Source of the DNA: CAZWUZ01 sp964637655 [NCBI: uncultured bacterium]
Lineage (GTDB): Bacteria; DAOPZR01
DNA: 9,212 bases
Reading direction: 5' to 3'
Assembly (NCBI GenBank): GCA_964637655.1
Contig: CAZWUZ010000079.1
Span: forward strand, 1-9,212
Positions 6,301 through 9,212 of the stretch are shown here, piece by piece; positions within the stretch are counted from its first letter, which is position 1; each line of letters begins with the position of its first letter. Made by a program: the position numbers and the translations under genes. Under the pieces are notes generated by a model. The model ran no database searches, was not told where the DNA came from, and saw only the letters and a program-made list of their open reading frames with translations.

Positions 6301-8130
6301 AACGCGCGAACCGAGGGCATCAGTGCTGACCGTGAACTCGTAATTGCCGCCGGCGGCCGGGGCGGCGGCGGCACCCGCGGCATCGACAATGGTGTCGCCG
6401 TAGTAGACAATGACGGTCTGTCCCGCGGCGGAGGGGGCAACCGGGATAACGATGGTCTGGCCGCTGACGACCTGGCTGTCGGTGGCGATGACGCCGCGCG
6501 CGGCGCTGCCGCCGACGCGGACGTAGCCGGCCGCGGCACTGTTGGTCAGCTGCGGCGCGGTCCAGCCCGCGGGGACGGTGACCGTCACATAGCCGGCGCG
6601 CATGGTCGTGGCGCCGAAGGTGTAGGTGAGGGTCCAGCGGCGTGCTTCGGAAGGGTCGCCGGTGGCGGGGGCGATGACCGCGGTCCCCTCGCCGGTGGCG
6701 GTGGTATGGGCGCCGTTGTCAGAGCCCATGGTCGCCCCCTCGTTGCGGAAGGACCAGTCGGACTTGTCGTTGTTGTCGGTCGAGGAGGCGTCGCGGGCGA
6801 TGGCATCGCCGTCATCCTCGCCGCTGCTGATGATGCCGGTAGCGCAGTCGAAGGGCATGGACGTGCCGCCGAGGATGGCCCACTGCCCCGCACTGACCGC
6901 GTTGCCGATGTCGGTCTGCAGCGCGGCAGCGAAGGTACTGTTCATATCCGCCCAGAAGCAGGCGTCGAGAATGGTGTTGTTCTTGTCGCGCAGCATCTCG
7001 CCGTCGTCCGTGCCGGTGATGACGATGCTGCTGTTGTAGATATCGTACTGGGTATCGGTGGCGTTCGTGCCGCTGCCGCCGGTCATCGCGTTCGTATCCG
7101 AAGTGCCGGCGGCGTCGTGCAGGATGATATACTCGCCCGCGTTGAGCACCGCCTTGAGCCCGTCGAGCAGCACGCTGTTGGTGCCATCGAAAATATGCAT
7201 GCCGCCGGGAATCATGCCCCCGGTGATGACTTTGAGTTCTATCCAGTCGGCTGATGCGTCCCAGGGGGACACCTCGTTGATACGCAGCGTGGCGGCTGGC
7301 CGGAAGGTGAGGGTGAGGGTCTGGTTGACGAGAACGCTGTCAGTGGCGTCGCTGGCGGTCAGCACGCAGCTGCCGGTGGCGGATGACCTGACGTAGAAGG
7401 TCGCCAGCCCGTTGTAGTCCGTGGTGGCCGAGACGGTGGTGATGGTGTCTGTGCTGCCGCGACTGGAAACGAGGGTGACGGTGCGCCCGGCGACCCCCGT
7501 ATCCCGCCCGTTATTCAGGGTGACCGTCACCAGGACGCTGTCCGAGCCGTCGGCGCAGACGTCGCTGCGCGGGGCGGTGACGGTCGAGGTGGTGGAATCG
7601 GTGCACAGGACGGGGCGCGTACCGGCATAGGTAAGCGCCCCGCTGGCGCCTCCGTCGCCGTCGGTGATGGCGCCGGCGGCGATGCTGGCGTCGGCGCCCT
7701 GTCCCTTCGGGGCGTCGCGGCCGATATCGTAGGCGACGTAAAAAGTCCAGGTCTGGTTTCTCGGGTTTGCGGTGCCGGTGCCGGTGACGGTGGCGACGCT
7801 GCCCGCCCACGTGGCGGTGCTGCCGAATTCGGTCTCGTTGCCGTCGAACTGTCCGTTGGCGGCAGCATCATAGTATACGCGCACGGCATCGACGAAGCCG
7901 GTTCCGAGGGTGCCGGCGTTGGTTACCGCGATGCTGGTAATATTGCCGTTGCGGTTGTTGCTTTCCGCGGCATGGAAACGGAGGACGAGCACGCGCGAAT
8001 CGCCGCTGTAGGCATTGACACCGGCGGAGTCGGCGAGGGCGGTATAGGTGAGGACCGGGTTGGCGGCAAAAGCGGGCCCGCCCAGAGCCAGCACGAGAAT
8101 GGCTGCGAGCAGCGGCAGGAGGAACCTCAC
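1..8130 (-). CDS. Giant secreted multidomain FN3/LTD/Big_1/BNR protein, 3' end outside window
   Basis: One uninterrupted frame of 2,710 codons runs from GTG at 8130 to the window edge without a stop, so the product exceeds about 270 kDa. It opens with a Sec signal peptide (residues 1 to about 22). Then come an unnamed beta domain, a Big_1 Ig domain, a lamin-tail domain, another beta module, Ig-like segments, one FN3, an Asp-box propeller, an FN3-like domain, an Ig-like domain carrying a nidogen-like insert, and ten FN3-type modules. The composition is rich in Thr, Ser, Ala, Gly and Asp and poor in Lys, usual for extracellular beta proteins. Such mosaics normally act in surface adhesion, matrix or carbohydrate binding; no enzyme active site is evident. 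The missing C-terminus would tell whether it is sorted by type IX secretion, a sortase, an autotransporter or another route. The GTGA overlap places it in an operon with the spermidine-synthase-like membrane protein. The family function is inferred from architecture only. Confidence 0.94.
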   Translation of the reverse strand, partial: MRFLLPLLAAILVLALGGPAFAANPVLTYTALADSAGVNAYSGDSRVLVLRFHAAESNNRNGNITSIAVTNAGTLGTGFVDAVRVYYDAAANGQFDGNETEFGSTATWAGSVATVTGTGTANPRNQTWTFYVAYDIGRDAPKGQGADASIAAGAITDGDGGASGALTYAGTRPVLCTDSTTSTVTAPRSDVCADGSDSVLVTVTLNNGRDTGVAGRTVTLVSSRGSTDTITTVSATTDYNGLATFYVRSSATGSCVLTASDATDSVLVNQTLTLTFRPAATLRINEVSPWDASADWIELKVITGGMIPGGMHIFDGTNSVLLDGLKAVLNAGEYIILHDAAGTSDTNAMTGGSGTNATDTQYDIYNSSIVITGTDDGEMLRDKNNTILDACFWADMNSTFAAALQTDIGNAVSAGQWAILGGTSMPFDCATGIISSGEDDGDAIARDASSTDNNDKSDWSFRNEGATMGSDNGAHTTATGEGTAVIAPATGDPSEARRWTLTYTFGATTMRAGYVTVTVPAGWTAPQLTNSAAAGYVRVGGSAARGVIATDSQVVSGQTIVIPVAPSAAGQTVIVYYGDTIVDAAGAAAAPAAGGNYEFTVSTDALGSRVAAIGSSPAVAIAAASAPKTAITDAGTASDGGTGGGDWWTPAALQNALNIDFNCSSTLNLNSVRWSIDNGIQADTWLFGAQNAGNLDTTSVLVSNWNLPAATAAALQPGILYTLSLRGDNDNSETGIAAAFTFYVDNAPPRAVSASVTETSAYLYQGGETLYFSASMPADQPLTMTLTVDDSTACKANFAAWGDNAAETDAAAPFSRLYAVGTNEPATTLTAYVVDAVGNCTTAARLLPCVKDAAAAGAPAGFALNTATDTAVSFTWTAFGSDPDTGAGFYTYRIYYSQSNPASTSSSSWDVSSEAALSTVTTAAAAVGNLTPNTTYYFKLACVDRVGNIGPLSSQLSTTTASTTFESDLPWATAYNNARRVARDSNGNIYVVFPNNGEIYCVKSTNNGVAWGTPVNVSDSAAYTDSTPALAVDTTDTIHVTWTTKYSATLYEVNYKRSTDGGATWSSWKQVSDNFAAGYNYNMFPSMAQVGSDSLVIGMSSDNGATRYVTVRQHNFRTGGWAGYTNLDNCGVKRPLINVASRPGSDTVWFLYDDYYAVDDCDVKAKYYYNNAYSSSENFAYTTADESSATCVIDLQDRVHAVYLYRSGSTCYLATKRRANNTWSSIVGIDQVSGSDRFEVPLITANDNQIILLYALTTGGQTDLYHNQYDPALGSLSTGGWNHLYTDGIRSHSTNSATVERYPNATAAAAADGSADIIWTEGSSAPYAIVYLRYANTAPPAATVKSPANGSWTTDNSATLIVNPVTDADEDKVYYRIQVDNDPAFGSPEYDGAWGSNCVTTDVLSAGTWYWRAYTSDARDTTAPTATWSFIVKDSMPPVTEASFSGTLGSNGWYNSSGSLTLSVTDTQSGAAASYYVTDSAFTYNSNFYPYCYTWTELSTGVGTPTTVDTLAINTLPFYFNFPLYGSTLSGMSLIGMGYMFDSTYAGGYVSPNQQFPCADGGTTNYLTKNAIAPLWDDMGRLTEVYYKRYNPDSFVVQYHELYHKESALNAPSTFQATLFPSGRIILSYDTIGYTSGVTVGVNKGDGSTGLSWNWGSVPSANTSLVNTYGLYSSGIGLASDSVHQVEYYSADNAGNAEAPQCITIRIDKTAPRPAQPAALSTYDTSGSITISWSADTGSDSTAGIWRYGLLRSTDGGAYSEVWTGSIASDTSRTDTGRLAGYTYAYQVKTYDYAGNSATSNSVSTTVDTAAPGIIYDLTATAAAAGRINLTWTAVSDSVSGVSFYRVYRSLVAGALGTQINPDTVTTTGAYTDTTTVDATTYWYTVHAVDNARWENTSALNDTASATADASSMTPAMHSEPLYTYGTANTVTCDSSVSGGSYQFVCDTDAAFAAPAESTAAWVNSTAATTYSVTFTGLRDGVTHYFRVRANTAPGGSGSSGGWSGTVNSTQDSTPPPVVTVDATATAGGTIALSWNAVTDTTSGTRHYRIFRSSAAGTLGSLIDTTTATSYYDSPTHLGDGTTYWYTVRGVDNVWLENMYSGNYQDSATCDKAAPGAPVMNSEPAYSPTSSNTLSCTAPAGAAHYYFECDDSSSFATPVDVSGWVSDTAYIFASLSNGQAYWYRVRAKDAAGNIGTWSNTVTSVQDITVTDAASLAALNAWTSAASVSLSWTVDPGSDDVSGLDTYVILCDSGAGYVEIAALDSTATGYTDNSVLDGTAYSYRLRTIDVAGNTALSAIVSTTIDQAPPTAVTGLLASPQAGGEIRLTWSAAGDATSGIAFYRIYRSTSSASLGAQISTDQQVAGSTYSDTATVNGTTYWYTVRAVDNAANENVSTDNIADSATADTGSFTPSLNAEPAYTAGDTNLVIWNVVDRSNDTGSYYAECDTAGTFTSVYANSGWVNEGGSNAETFSYTFTTLANHTKYYFRVRHSRAANGTGVVSDWSTVEFSTQDNTAPTIPAALSITPGTWSQSNAFTASWTASRDTCGVAGYYYTLGNAPAANGNDTYVTGTSLSGLMAPAEGATTFYLYGKDNLGNMNCLLRAAAALYYDATAPDAVADLEATAQSDGDIALQWSDGSDATSGVAYYQVWQSDTSATAGSLLDTVTVSEYTVTGSGLTAGVAYYYRVRAVDRAGNVRSTGNSIDSAVCTK
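304..591 (-). repeat. Divergent FN3-type module D
   Basis: Residues about 2514-2609: PAALSITPGTWSQSNAF, SWTASRDTCGVAGYYYTLG, ATTFYLYGKDNLGNMNC. It keeps the Trp of strand B and a GKDNLGN close like other FN3s but lacks the A, B and C signatures. It holds two cysteines. Confidence 0.6.
592..909 (-). repeat. FN3 subtype B, copy 3, lacking one cysteine
   Basis: Residues about 2408-2513: LNAEPAYTAGDTNLVIW, YYAECDTAGTF, SGWVNEGG, TKYYFRVRHSRAANG and exit FSTQDNT. The position matching the first cysteine of copies 1 and 2 is a Trp (2429), leaving the second, C2445, unpaired within the module. Confidence 0.75.
910..1212 (-). repeat. FN3 subtype A, copy 3
   Basis: Residues about 2307-2407: EIRLTWSAAGDATSG, YRIYRSTSSASLGAQI, TTYWYTVRAVDNAANENV. 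The core DNA (984-1006) is similar to copies 1 and 2 but has diverged at several bases. Confidence 0.8.
1213..1506 (-). repeat. FN3 subtype C, copy 2
   Basis: Residues about 2209-2306: VSLSWTVDPGSDDVSGLD, VEIAALDSTATGYTDN, AYSYRLRTIDVAGN and exit STTIDQ. It resembles copy 1 in strand order and in the STT(V/I)D exit. Confidence 0.7.
1507..1797 (-). repeat. FN3 subtype B, copy 2
   Basis: Residues about 2112-2208: VMNSEPAYSPTSSNTLSC, YYFECDDSSSFATP, SGWVSDT, AYWYRVRAKDAAGN and exit SVQD. Cysteines at 2136 and 2149 again sit 13 apart. Confidence 0.75.
1798..2091 (-). repeat. FN3 subtype A, copy 2
   Basis: Residues about 2014-2111: IALSWNAVTDTTSG, YRIFRSSAAGTLGSLI, TTYWYTVRGVDNVWLEN. It follows copy 1 by 202 codons and carries the identical 23-base core at 1866-1888. 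Confidence 0.8.
2092..2403 (-). repeat. FN3 subtype B, copy 1
   Basis: Residues about 1910-2013: AMHSEPLYTYGTANTVTC, FVCDTDAAF, AAWVNST, THYFRVRANTAPGG and exit NSTQDST. Cysteines at 1933 and 1946 are 13 residues apart, spacing that would allow a disulfide across adjacent strands. Confidence 0.75.
2404..2700 (-). repeat. FN3 subtype A, copy 1
   Basis: Residues about 1811-1909: RINLTWTAVSDSVSG, YRVYRSLVAGALGTQI, ATTYWYTVHAVDNARWEN. The bases for the TYWYTV strand (2472-2494) are identical over 23 bases to those in copy 2 (1866-1888). Confidence 0.8.
2701..3000 (-). repeat. FN3 subtype C, copy 1
   Basis: Residues about 1711-1810. Motifs: ITISWSADTGSDSTAGIW, LLRSTDGGAYSEVWTG, TYAYQVKTYDYAGN and the exit STTVDTAAP. 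The STDGGAYS stretch resembles an Asp box (S-T-D-G-G) but lacks the Trp and sits inside an FN3 strand context, so it is not a propeller blade. Confidence 0.75.
3001..3822 (-). other. Split Ig-like (OmpL47/chitobiase-C-like) domain hosting an insert
   Basis: Residues 1437-1710. The first half, PVTEASFSGTLGSNGWYNSS with LTLSVTDTQSGAAASYYV, and the second half, VHQVEYYSADNAGNAE followed by ITIRIDKTAP, are the beginning and end of one Ig-like module: 'G-x-N-G-W-Y' and 'A-x-D-x-x-S-G', then 'H-x-V-E-Y-x-S-x-D-N-A-G-N' and 'I-D-x-T-A-P'. In the usual domain these lie about 40 residues apart. Here about 170 residues of a different domain separate them. Confidence 0.7.
3151..3669 (-). other. Nidogen-like domain inserted in the Ig-like domain
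   Basis: Residues about 1488-1660. YTWTELSTG opens it, then NTLPFYFNFPLYGSTLSG ('L-P-F-x-F-x-F-P-L-Y-G'), the GMGYMFDS strand, NAIAPLWDDMG ('I-A-P-x-W-D-D' with D1577/D1578), FVVQYHEL, STFQATLFPSGRIILSYD ('F-Q-x-x-L-F-x-x-G-x-I') and VTVGVNKGDGSTGLSW. This series matches the nidogen-like / extracellular beta domain pattern often seen in bacterial secreted proteins. The boundaries are approximate, set from where the host Ig motifs break off and resume. Confidence 0.65.
3823..4110 (-). other. FN3-like domain after the propeller
   Basis: Residues 1341-1436: TVKSPANGSWTTDNSATLIV, then KVYYRIQVDNDPAFGSP, then LSAGTWYWRAYTSDARD and a TATWSFIVKD exit. The 'Y-R-I-Q-V-D-N-D-P-x-F' and 'G-T-W-Y-W-R' strands are typical of the FN3-like modules found in bacterial surface proteins, where they present repeated ligand-binding surfaces. 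Ligand unknown. Confidence 0.7.
4111..5247 (-). other. BNR/Asp-box sialidase-like beta-propeller
   Basis: Residues 962-1340 carry Asp-box motifs: a perfect STDGGATW at 1058-1065, a variant STNNGVAW at 1004-1011 and a degenerate SSDNGATR at 1100-1107. Blade-like strands (IYVVF, IHVTWTTK, TVWFLYDD, VHAVYLYR, QIILLYALT, ADIIWTE) recur roughly every 45-60 residues, consistent with a six-bladed propeller. The arginine triad and nucleophile Tyr/Glu of true sialidases are not recognisable, so a binding or structural propeller is more likely than an enzyme. The region is richer in Tyr, Asn and Trp than the FN3 array. Confidence 0.75.
5248..5574 (-). other. First FN3 domain
   Basis: Residues 853-961 fit fibronectin type III: APAGFALNTATDTAVSFTW (strands A and B with the conserved Trp), FYTYRIYYS (strand C), then LTPNTTYYFKLACVDRVGN (the L-x-P-x-T-x-Y-x-F strand F hallmark) and a Ser/Thr-rich exit. 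It links the Ig segments to the propeller. Confidence 0.85.
5581..6240 (-). other. Two Ig-like segments
   Basis: Residues 631-748 and 749-850 look like two consecutive Ig-like or FN3-like modules. The first has the strands LNLNSVRWSIDNG and ILYTLSLRGDND and closes with FTFYVDNAPP. That closing 'hydrophobic-V-D-x-x-P-P' boundary is typical between extracellular beta domains. The second runs from VSASVTETSAYLYQGGETL to LTAYVVDAVGNCTTAARLLPC, with the V-D-A-V-G-N signature of Ig/FN3-type modules. The assignment is by strand pattern only. Confidence 0.5.
6241..6720 (-). other. Unnamed beta-rich module after the LTD
   Basis: Residues 471-630 contain WTLTYTFGA, GYVTVTVPAGWTAPQ, a VVSGQTIVIPV strand and TVIVYYGDT, ending in NYEFTVSTDALGS and an Ala-rich stretch. 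The pairing of 'V-T-V-P-x-G-W-T' with 'I-V-Y-Y-G' is a pattern I associate with surface-protein modules that assert smooth beta sandwiches, but I do not know a family name. No catalytic residues are recognised. The Ala-rich tail (about 611-630) is probably a linker. Confidence 0.45.
6721..7293 (-). other. Lamin-tail domain (LTD)
   Basis: Residues 280-470 begin LRINEVSPWDASADWIEL, the classic LTD start (I-N-E-V followed by D-W-I-E-L). A GMHIFDG strand and AGEYIILHD (the family's 'G-x-Y-hydrophobic' strand) follow. The end DASSTDNNDKSDWSF also recurs in bacterial LTDs, where it precedes a Gly/Asn-rich close. The domain is an Ig-fold module; in bacteria it is found on secreted and surface proteins and extracellular nucleases. 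No nuclease domain is visible here. Confidence 0.85.
7297..7596 (-). other. Big_1 (invasin/intimin-type) Ig-like domain
   Basis: Residues 179-278 show the Big_1 pattern: STVTAPRSDVCADGSDSV, then VTVTLNNGRDTGVAGRTVTL, then TTVSATTDYNGLATFYV, then GSCVLTASDATDSV. The ADGSDS opening, the V-AGRTVTL strand and the T-D-x-x-G-x-A-T-F strand are the family hallmarks. C176, just before the domain, and two cysteines inside it could form a disulfide. In invasins these domains act as rigid extracellular spacers or adhesin stalks; that role is assumed here. Confidence 0.8.
7597..8061 (-). other. N-terminal beta-rich domain with calcium-loop-like motif
   Basis: Residues 24-178 look like a beta-sandwich module: alternating hydrophobic strands (VLVLRFHAAES, ITSIAVTNAGTLGT, VDAVRVYYD), then a loop D88-AAA-N92-G-Q-F-D96-G-N-E99. 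The loop's spacing resembles dockerin or EF-hand-like calcium sites. A later strand (WTFYVAYDIG) and an Asp/Gly-rich turn follow. Similar segments sit at the head of large bacterial surface proteins, but I cannot assign a named family. Calcium binding is an inference. Confidence 0.5.
8062..8130 (-). other. Sec signal peptide of the giant protein
   Basis: Residues 1-23 read MRFLLPLLAAILVLALGG followed by PAFAA. There is one basic residue (R2), a hydrophobic core at about 3-16, a helix-breaking GGP, and an A-F-A cleavage motif, so cleavage is likely after A22 or A23. There is no lipobox cysteine, so this is not a lipoprotein signal. Its presence immediately after the chosen GTG supports that start. 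Confidence 0.88.
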
Positions 8131-8160
8131 CGGAACGCCTGCCGCCAGCCGTCGCGCCAC
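8127..8160 (-). promoter_or_regulatory. Stop/start overlap GTGA and start choice for the giant gene
   Basis: The upstream gene ends in TGA (8129-8127) and the downstream frame has GTG at 8130-8128, giving a 4-base GTGA overlap. This is the classical arrangement for translational coupling. Only a weak Shine-Dalgarno-like AGGCG lies upstream, its AGG 7 bases from the GTG. Starting here gives MRFLLPLLAAILVLALGG, a good signal peptide. An in-frame GTG ten codons upstream (8160-8158) would add MARRLAAGVP and also make a plausible n-region. It has no better ribosome site, so I prefer 8130. Confidence 0.65.
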
Positions 8161-9212
8161 TGGCGTGACGAAACCGCGCACAGTTCAGTGACCGGTGCCC
8201 AGTCATCGCTGAGCGGGCGGACGCCGGCAACGGGTGTGACAAAGCGCCCGGCCATGGTGCTGAAATAATGGTTGGCATAGGCGTCGTCGCTGTGCAGCTG
8301 CGCGGCAACATCGGGGAGCGCCCCGGCTGTCATGAACCAGACGCGGTTGCGCACGGGTCCGTCATTGGCCACGTCGCAGGTGCGGAGCGTGGTAAATACG
8401 GGGACGGCCGCAGCGGCGAAGGCGGCGCAGAACTCCCGGCTGCCGGCATCGTCGCCGACGAGGGTATTGATCGCGAGGACGCCGCTGTCGGTGAGCAGTG
8501 AGCGATAATGCTGCAGTGCCTCGCGGGTGAACAGGTGCCAAGGGGTTTCATTGGCGGAAAAGGCGTCGACGCAGATGAGATCGTAGCGCACGCCCGGCGC
8601 GGGACGGTACTGCCTCCCGTCGGCAATGATGGCTTCACCGTGCCAGCCGAACCAGCCGCGTGCCGCGTCGCGGACGACCGGGTTGATCTCGACGACATAC
8701 GTCTGCCAGTTGAGCGCGGCCAGCAGCGAAGGAAGCGAGCCGGCACCGAGGCCGATGACGAGGGCGCGTCCGGTGGTATTGCGCAATGCGACGGGATAGA
8801 GCAGGTAATACGGATACCCGGCATTTGTGATGTTGCCGCCGCGCAGTGTCACGGATTGAGGAATGCCGTCGATGCTCAGCATACGTACCCGTAGTTCACC
8901 CAGTTCGCGGTCGGTGACGGTGATCTCGCCGTAATGGCTTGCCGTGCGCAGGCGGACCGCGCTGTCATAATCGAACATTGCCGCCGCCGGTCCGGCGATG
9001 AGGAGCAGGAGAACGGGCGCGACGGAATACCGCACCGGGATGGCGGCGGTCAGCGCCAGCGCGGCAAAGAGCGCGAGGAGCATGGTGGTGGTGAGGTGGG
9101 GGACGAGAACGAAACCGGTGAGCATGGCACCGAGGAACGAGCCGATGGTGGAGAGTGAAAAGGCGCGCCCGGCAGCAAGGCGCGAGCCGCGGATGATGAG
9201 CGGGCCGACTGT
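8127..9212 (-). CDS. Membrane-anchored spermidine-synthase-like protein, 5' end outside window
   Basis: The frame is open to the window edge (29 further codons before the first internal ATG at 9125), so the gene is 5'-truncated; 361 codons are visible. The visible N-terminal part is hydrophobic: one segment around residues 18-38 (STIGSFLGAMLTGFVLVP) and others around 43-58 and 64-79. This fits the last helices of the polytopic domain found in fused transporter/spermidine synthase-like proteins. The soluble part follows the aminopropyltransferase/SAM-methyltransferase fold: DGIPQ at 115-119, the nucleotide-binding loop VIGLGAGS at 152-159, the ribose-binding acidic residue in VVEINP (E175), ADGRQY, and VDAFSANETPWHLFTREAL from about 215. 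The end carries LSDDWAPVTEL, typical of this group. The classical GGGDGG loop and D-S-(S/T)-D catalytic motif are replaced by GLGAGS and DAFS, so true spermidine synthesis is doubtful; the substrate is unknown. The stop overlaps the next gene's start, suggesting an operon. Confidence 0.87.
   Translation of the reverse strand, partial: TVGPLIIRGSRLAAGRAFSLSTIGSFLGAMLTGFVLVPHLTTTMLLALFAALALTAAIPVRYSVAPVLLLLIAGPAAAMFDYDSAVRLRTASHYGEITVTDRELGELRVRMLSIDGIPQSVTLRGGNITNAGYPYYLLYPVALRNTTGRALVIGLGAGSLPSLLAALNWQTYVVEINPVVRDAARGWFGWHGEAIIADGRQYRPAPGVRYDLICVDAFSANETPWHLFTREALQHYRSLLTDSGVLAINTLVGDDAGSREFCAAFAAAAVPVFTTLRTCDVANDGPVRNRVWFMTAGALPDVAAQLHSDDAYANHYFSTMAGRFVTPVAGVRPLSDDWAPVTELCAVSSRQWRDGWRQAFR

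Noticed and set aside
8062-8160. A promoter or terminator between the two genes.
   Set aside because: There is no intergenic space: the stop and start overlap, and no stem-loop with a T run was seen around the junction.
8508-9158. Plus-strand and alternative-frame open frames over the spermidine-synthase-like gene.
   Set aside because: They are shadows of the minus-strand gene, whose protein has clear family motifs, and their own translations look random.

Overview
The window is coding from end to end on the minus strand. It holds two overlapping genes, and both run off the window. Read in the direction of transcription (high to low coordinates), the first is the 3' part of a gene for a membrane-anchored spermidine-synthase-like (SAM/aminopropyltransferase-fold) protein, 9212-8127. 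Its TGA overlaps the GTG start of the second gene by 4 bases (GTGA). The second gene is a giant secreted mosaic protein, 8130 to 1, which is still open after 2,710 codons at the window edge. I checked every in-frame codon of 1-8130 and found no stop. The long open frames in other frames and on the plus strand are by-products of high GC.

The giant protein begins with a signal peptide and is then a string of beta-sandwich modules and one propeller. In residue order they are: an unnamed beta domain with a calcium-loop-like motif (24-178); an invasin/Big_1-type Ig domain (179-278); a lamin-tail domain (280-470); another unnamed beta-rich module (471-630); Ig-like segments (631-850); a first fibronectin type III (FN3) domain (853-961); a BNR/Asp-box sialidase-like propeller (962-1340); an FN3-like domain (1341-1436); an Ig-like domain split by a nidogen-like insert (1437-1710); and ten FN3-type modules (1711 to the edge). 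These ten fall into recurring subtypes in the order C-A-B-A-B-C-A-B-D-A. Such proteins are usually cell-surface or secreted adhesins or binding proteins. No catalytic residues stand out and the C-terminus, which would show the anchoring or secretion signal, lies outside the window.

The organism looks like a high-GC, probably uncultured bacterium with a Gram-negative-type surface-protein repertoire. This rests on GC-rich third positions, a Sec signal peptide, a lamin-tail plus FN3 architecture common in environmental metagenome genomes, and the fused membrane/spermidine-synthase-like family. The phylum cannot be named from this sequence. There is no mobile element, CRISPR array, RNA gene, promoter or terminator that I can support. 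The points most worth a second look are the translational coupling of the two genes, the domain-in-domain insertion at about residues 1488-1660, and the higher-order FN3 repeat with an exact 23-base identity 606 bases apart.
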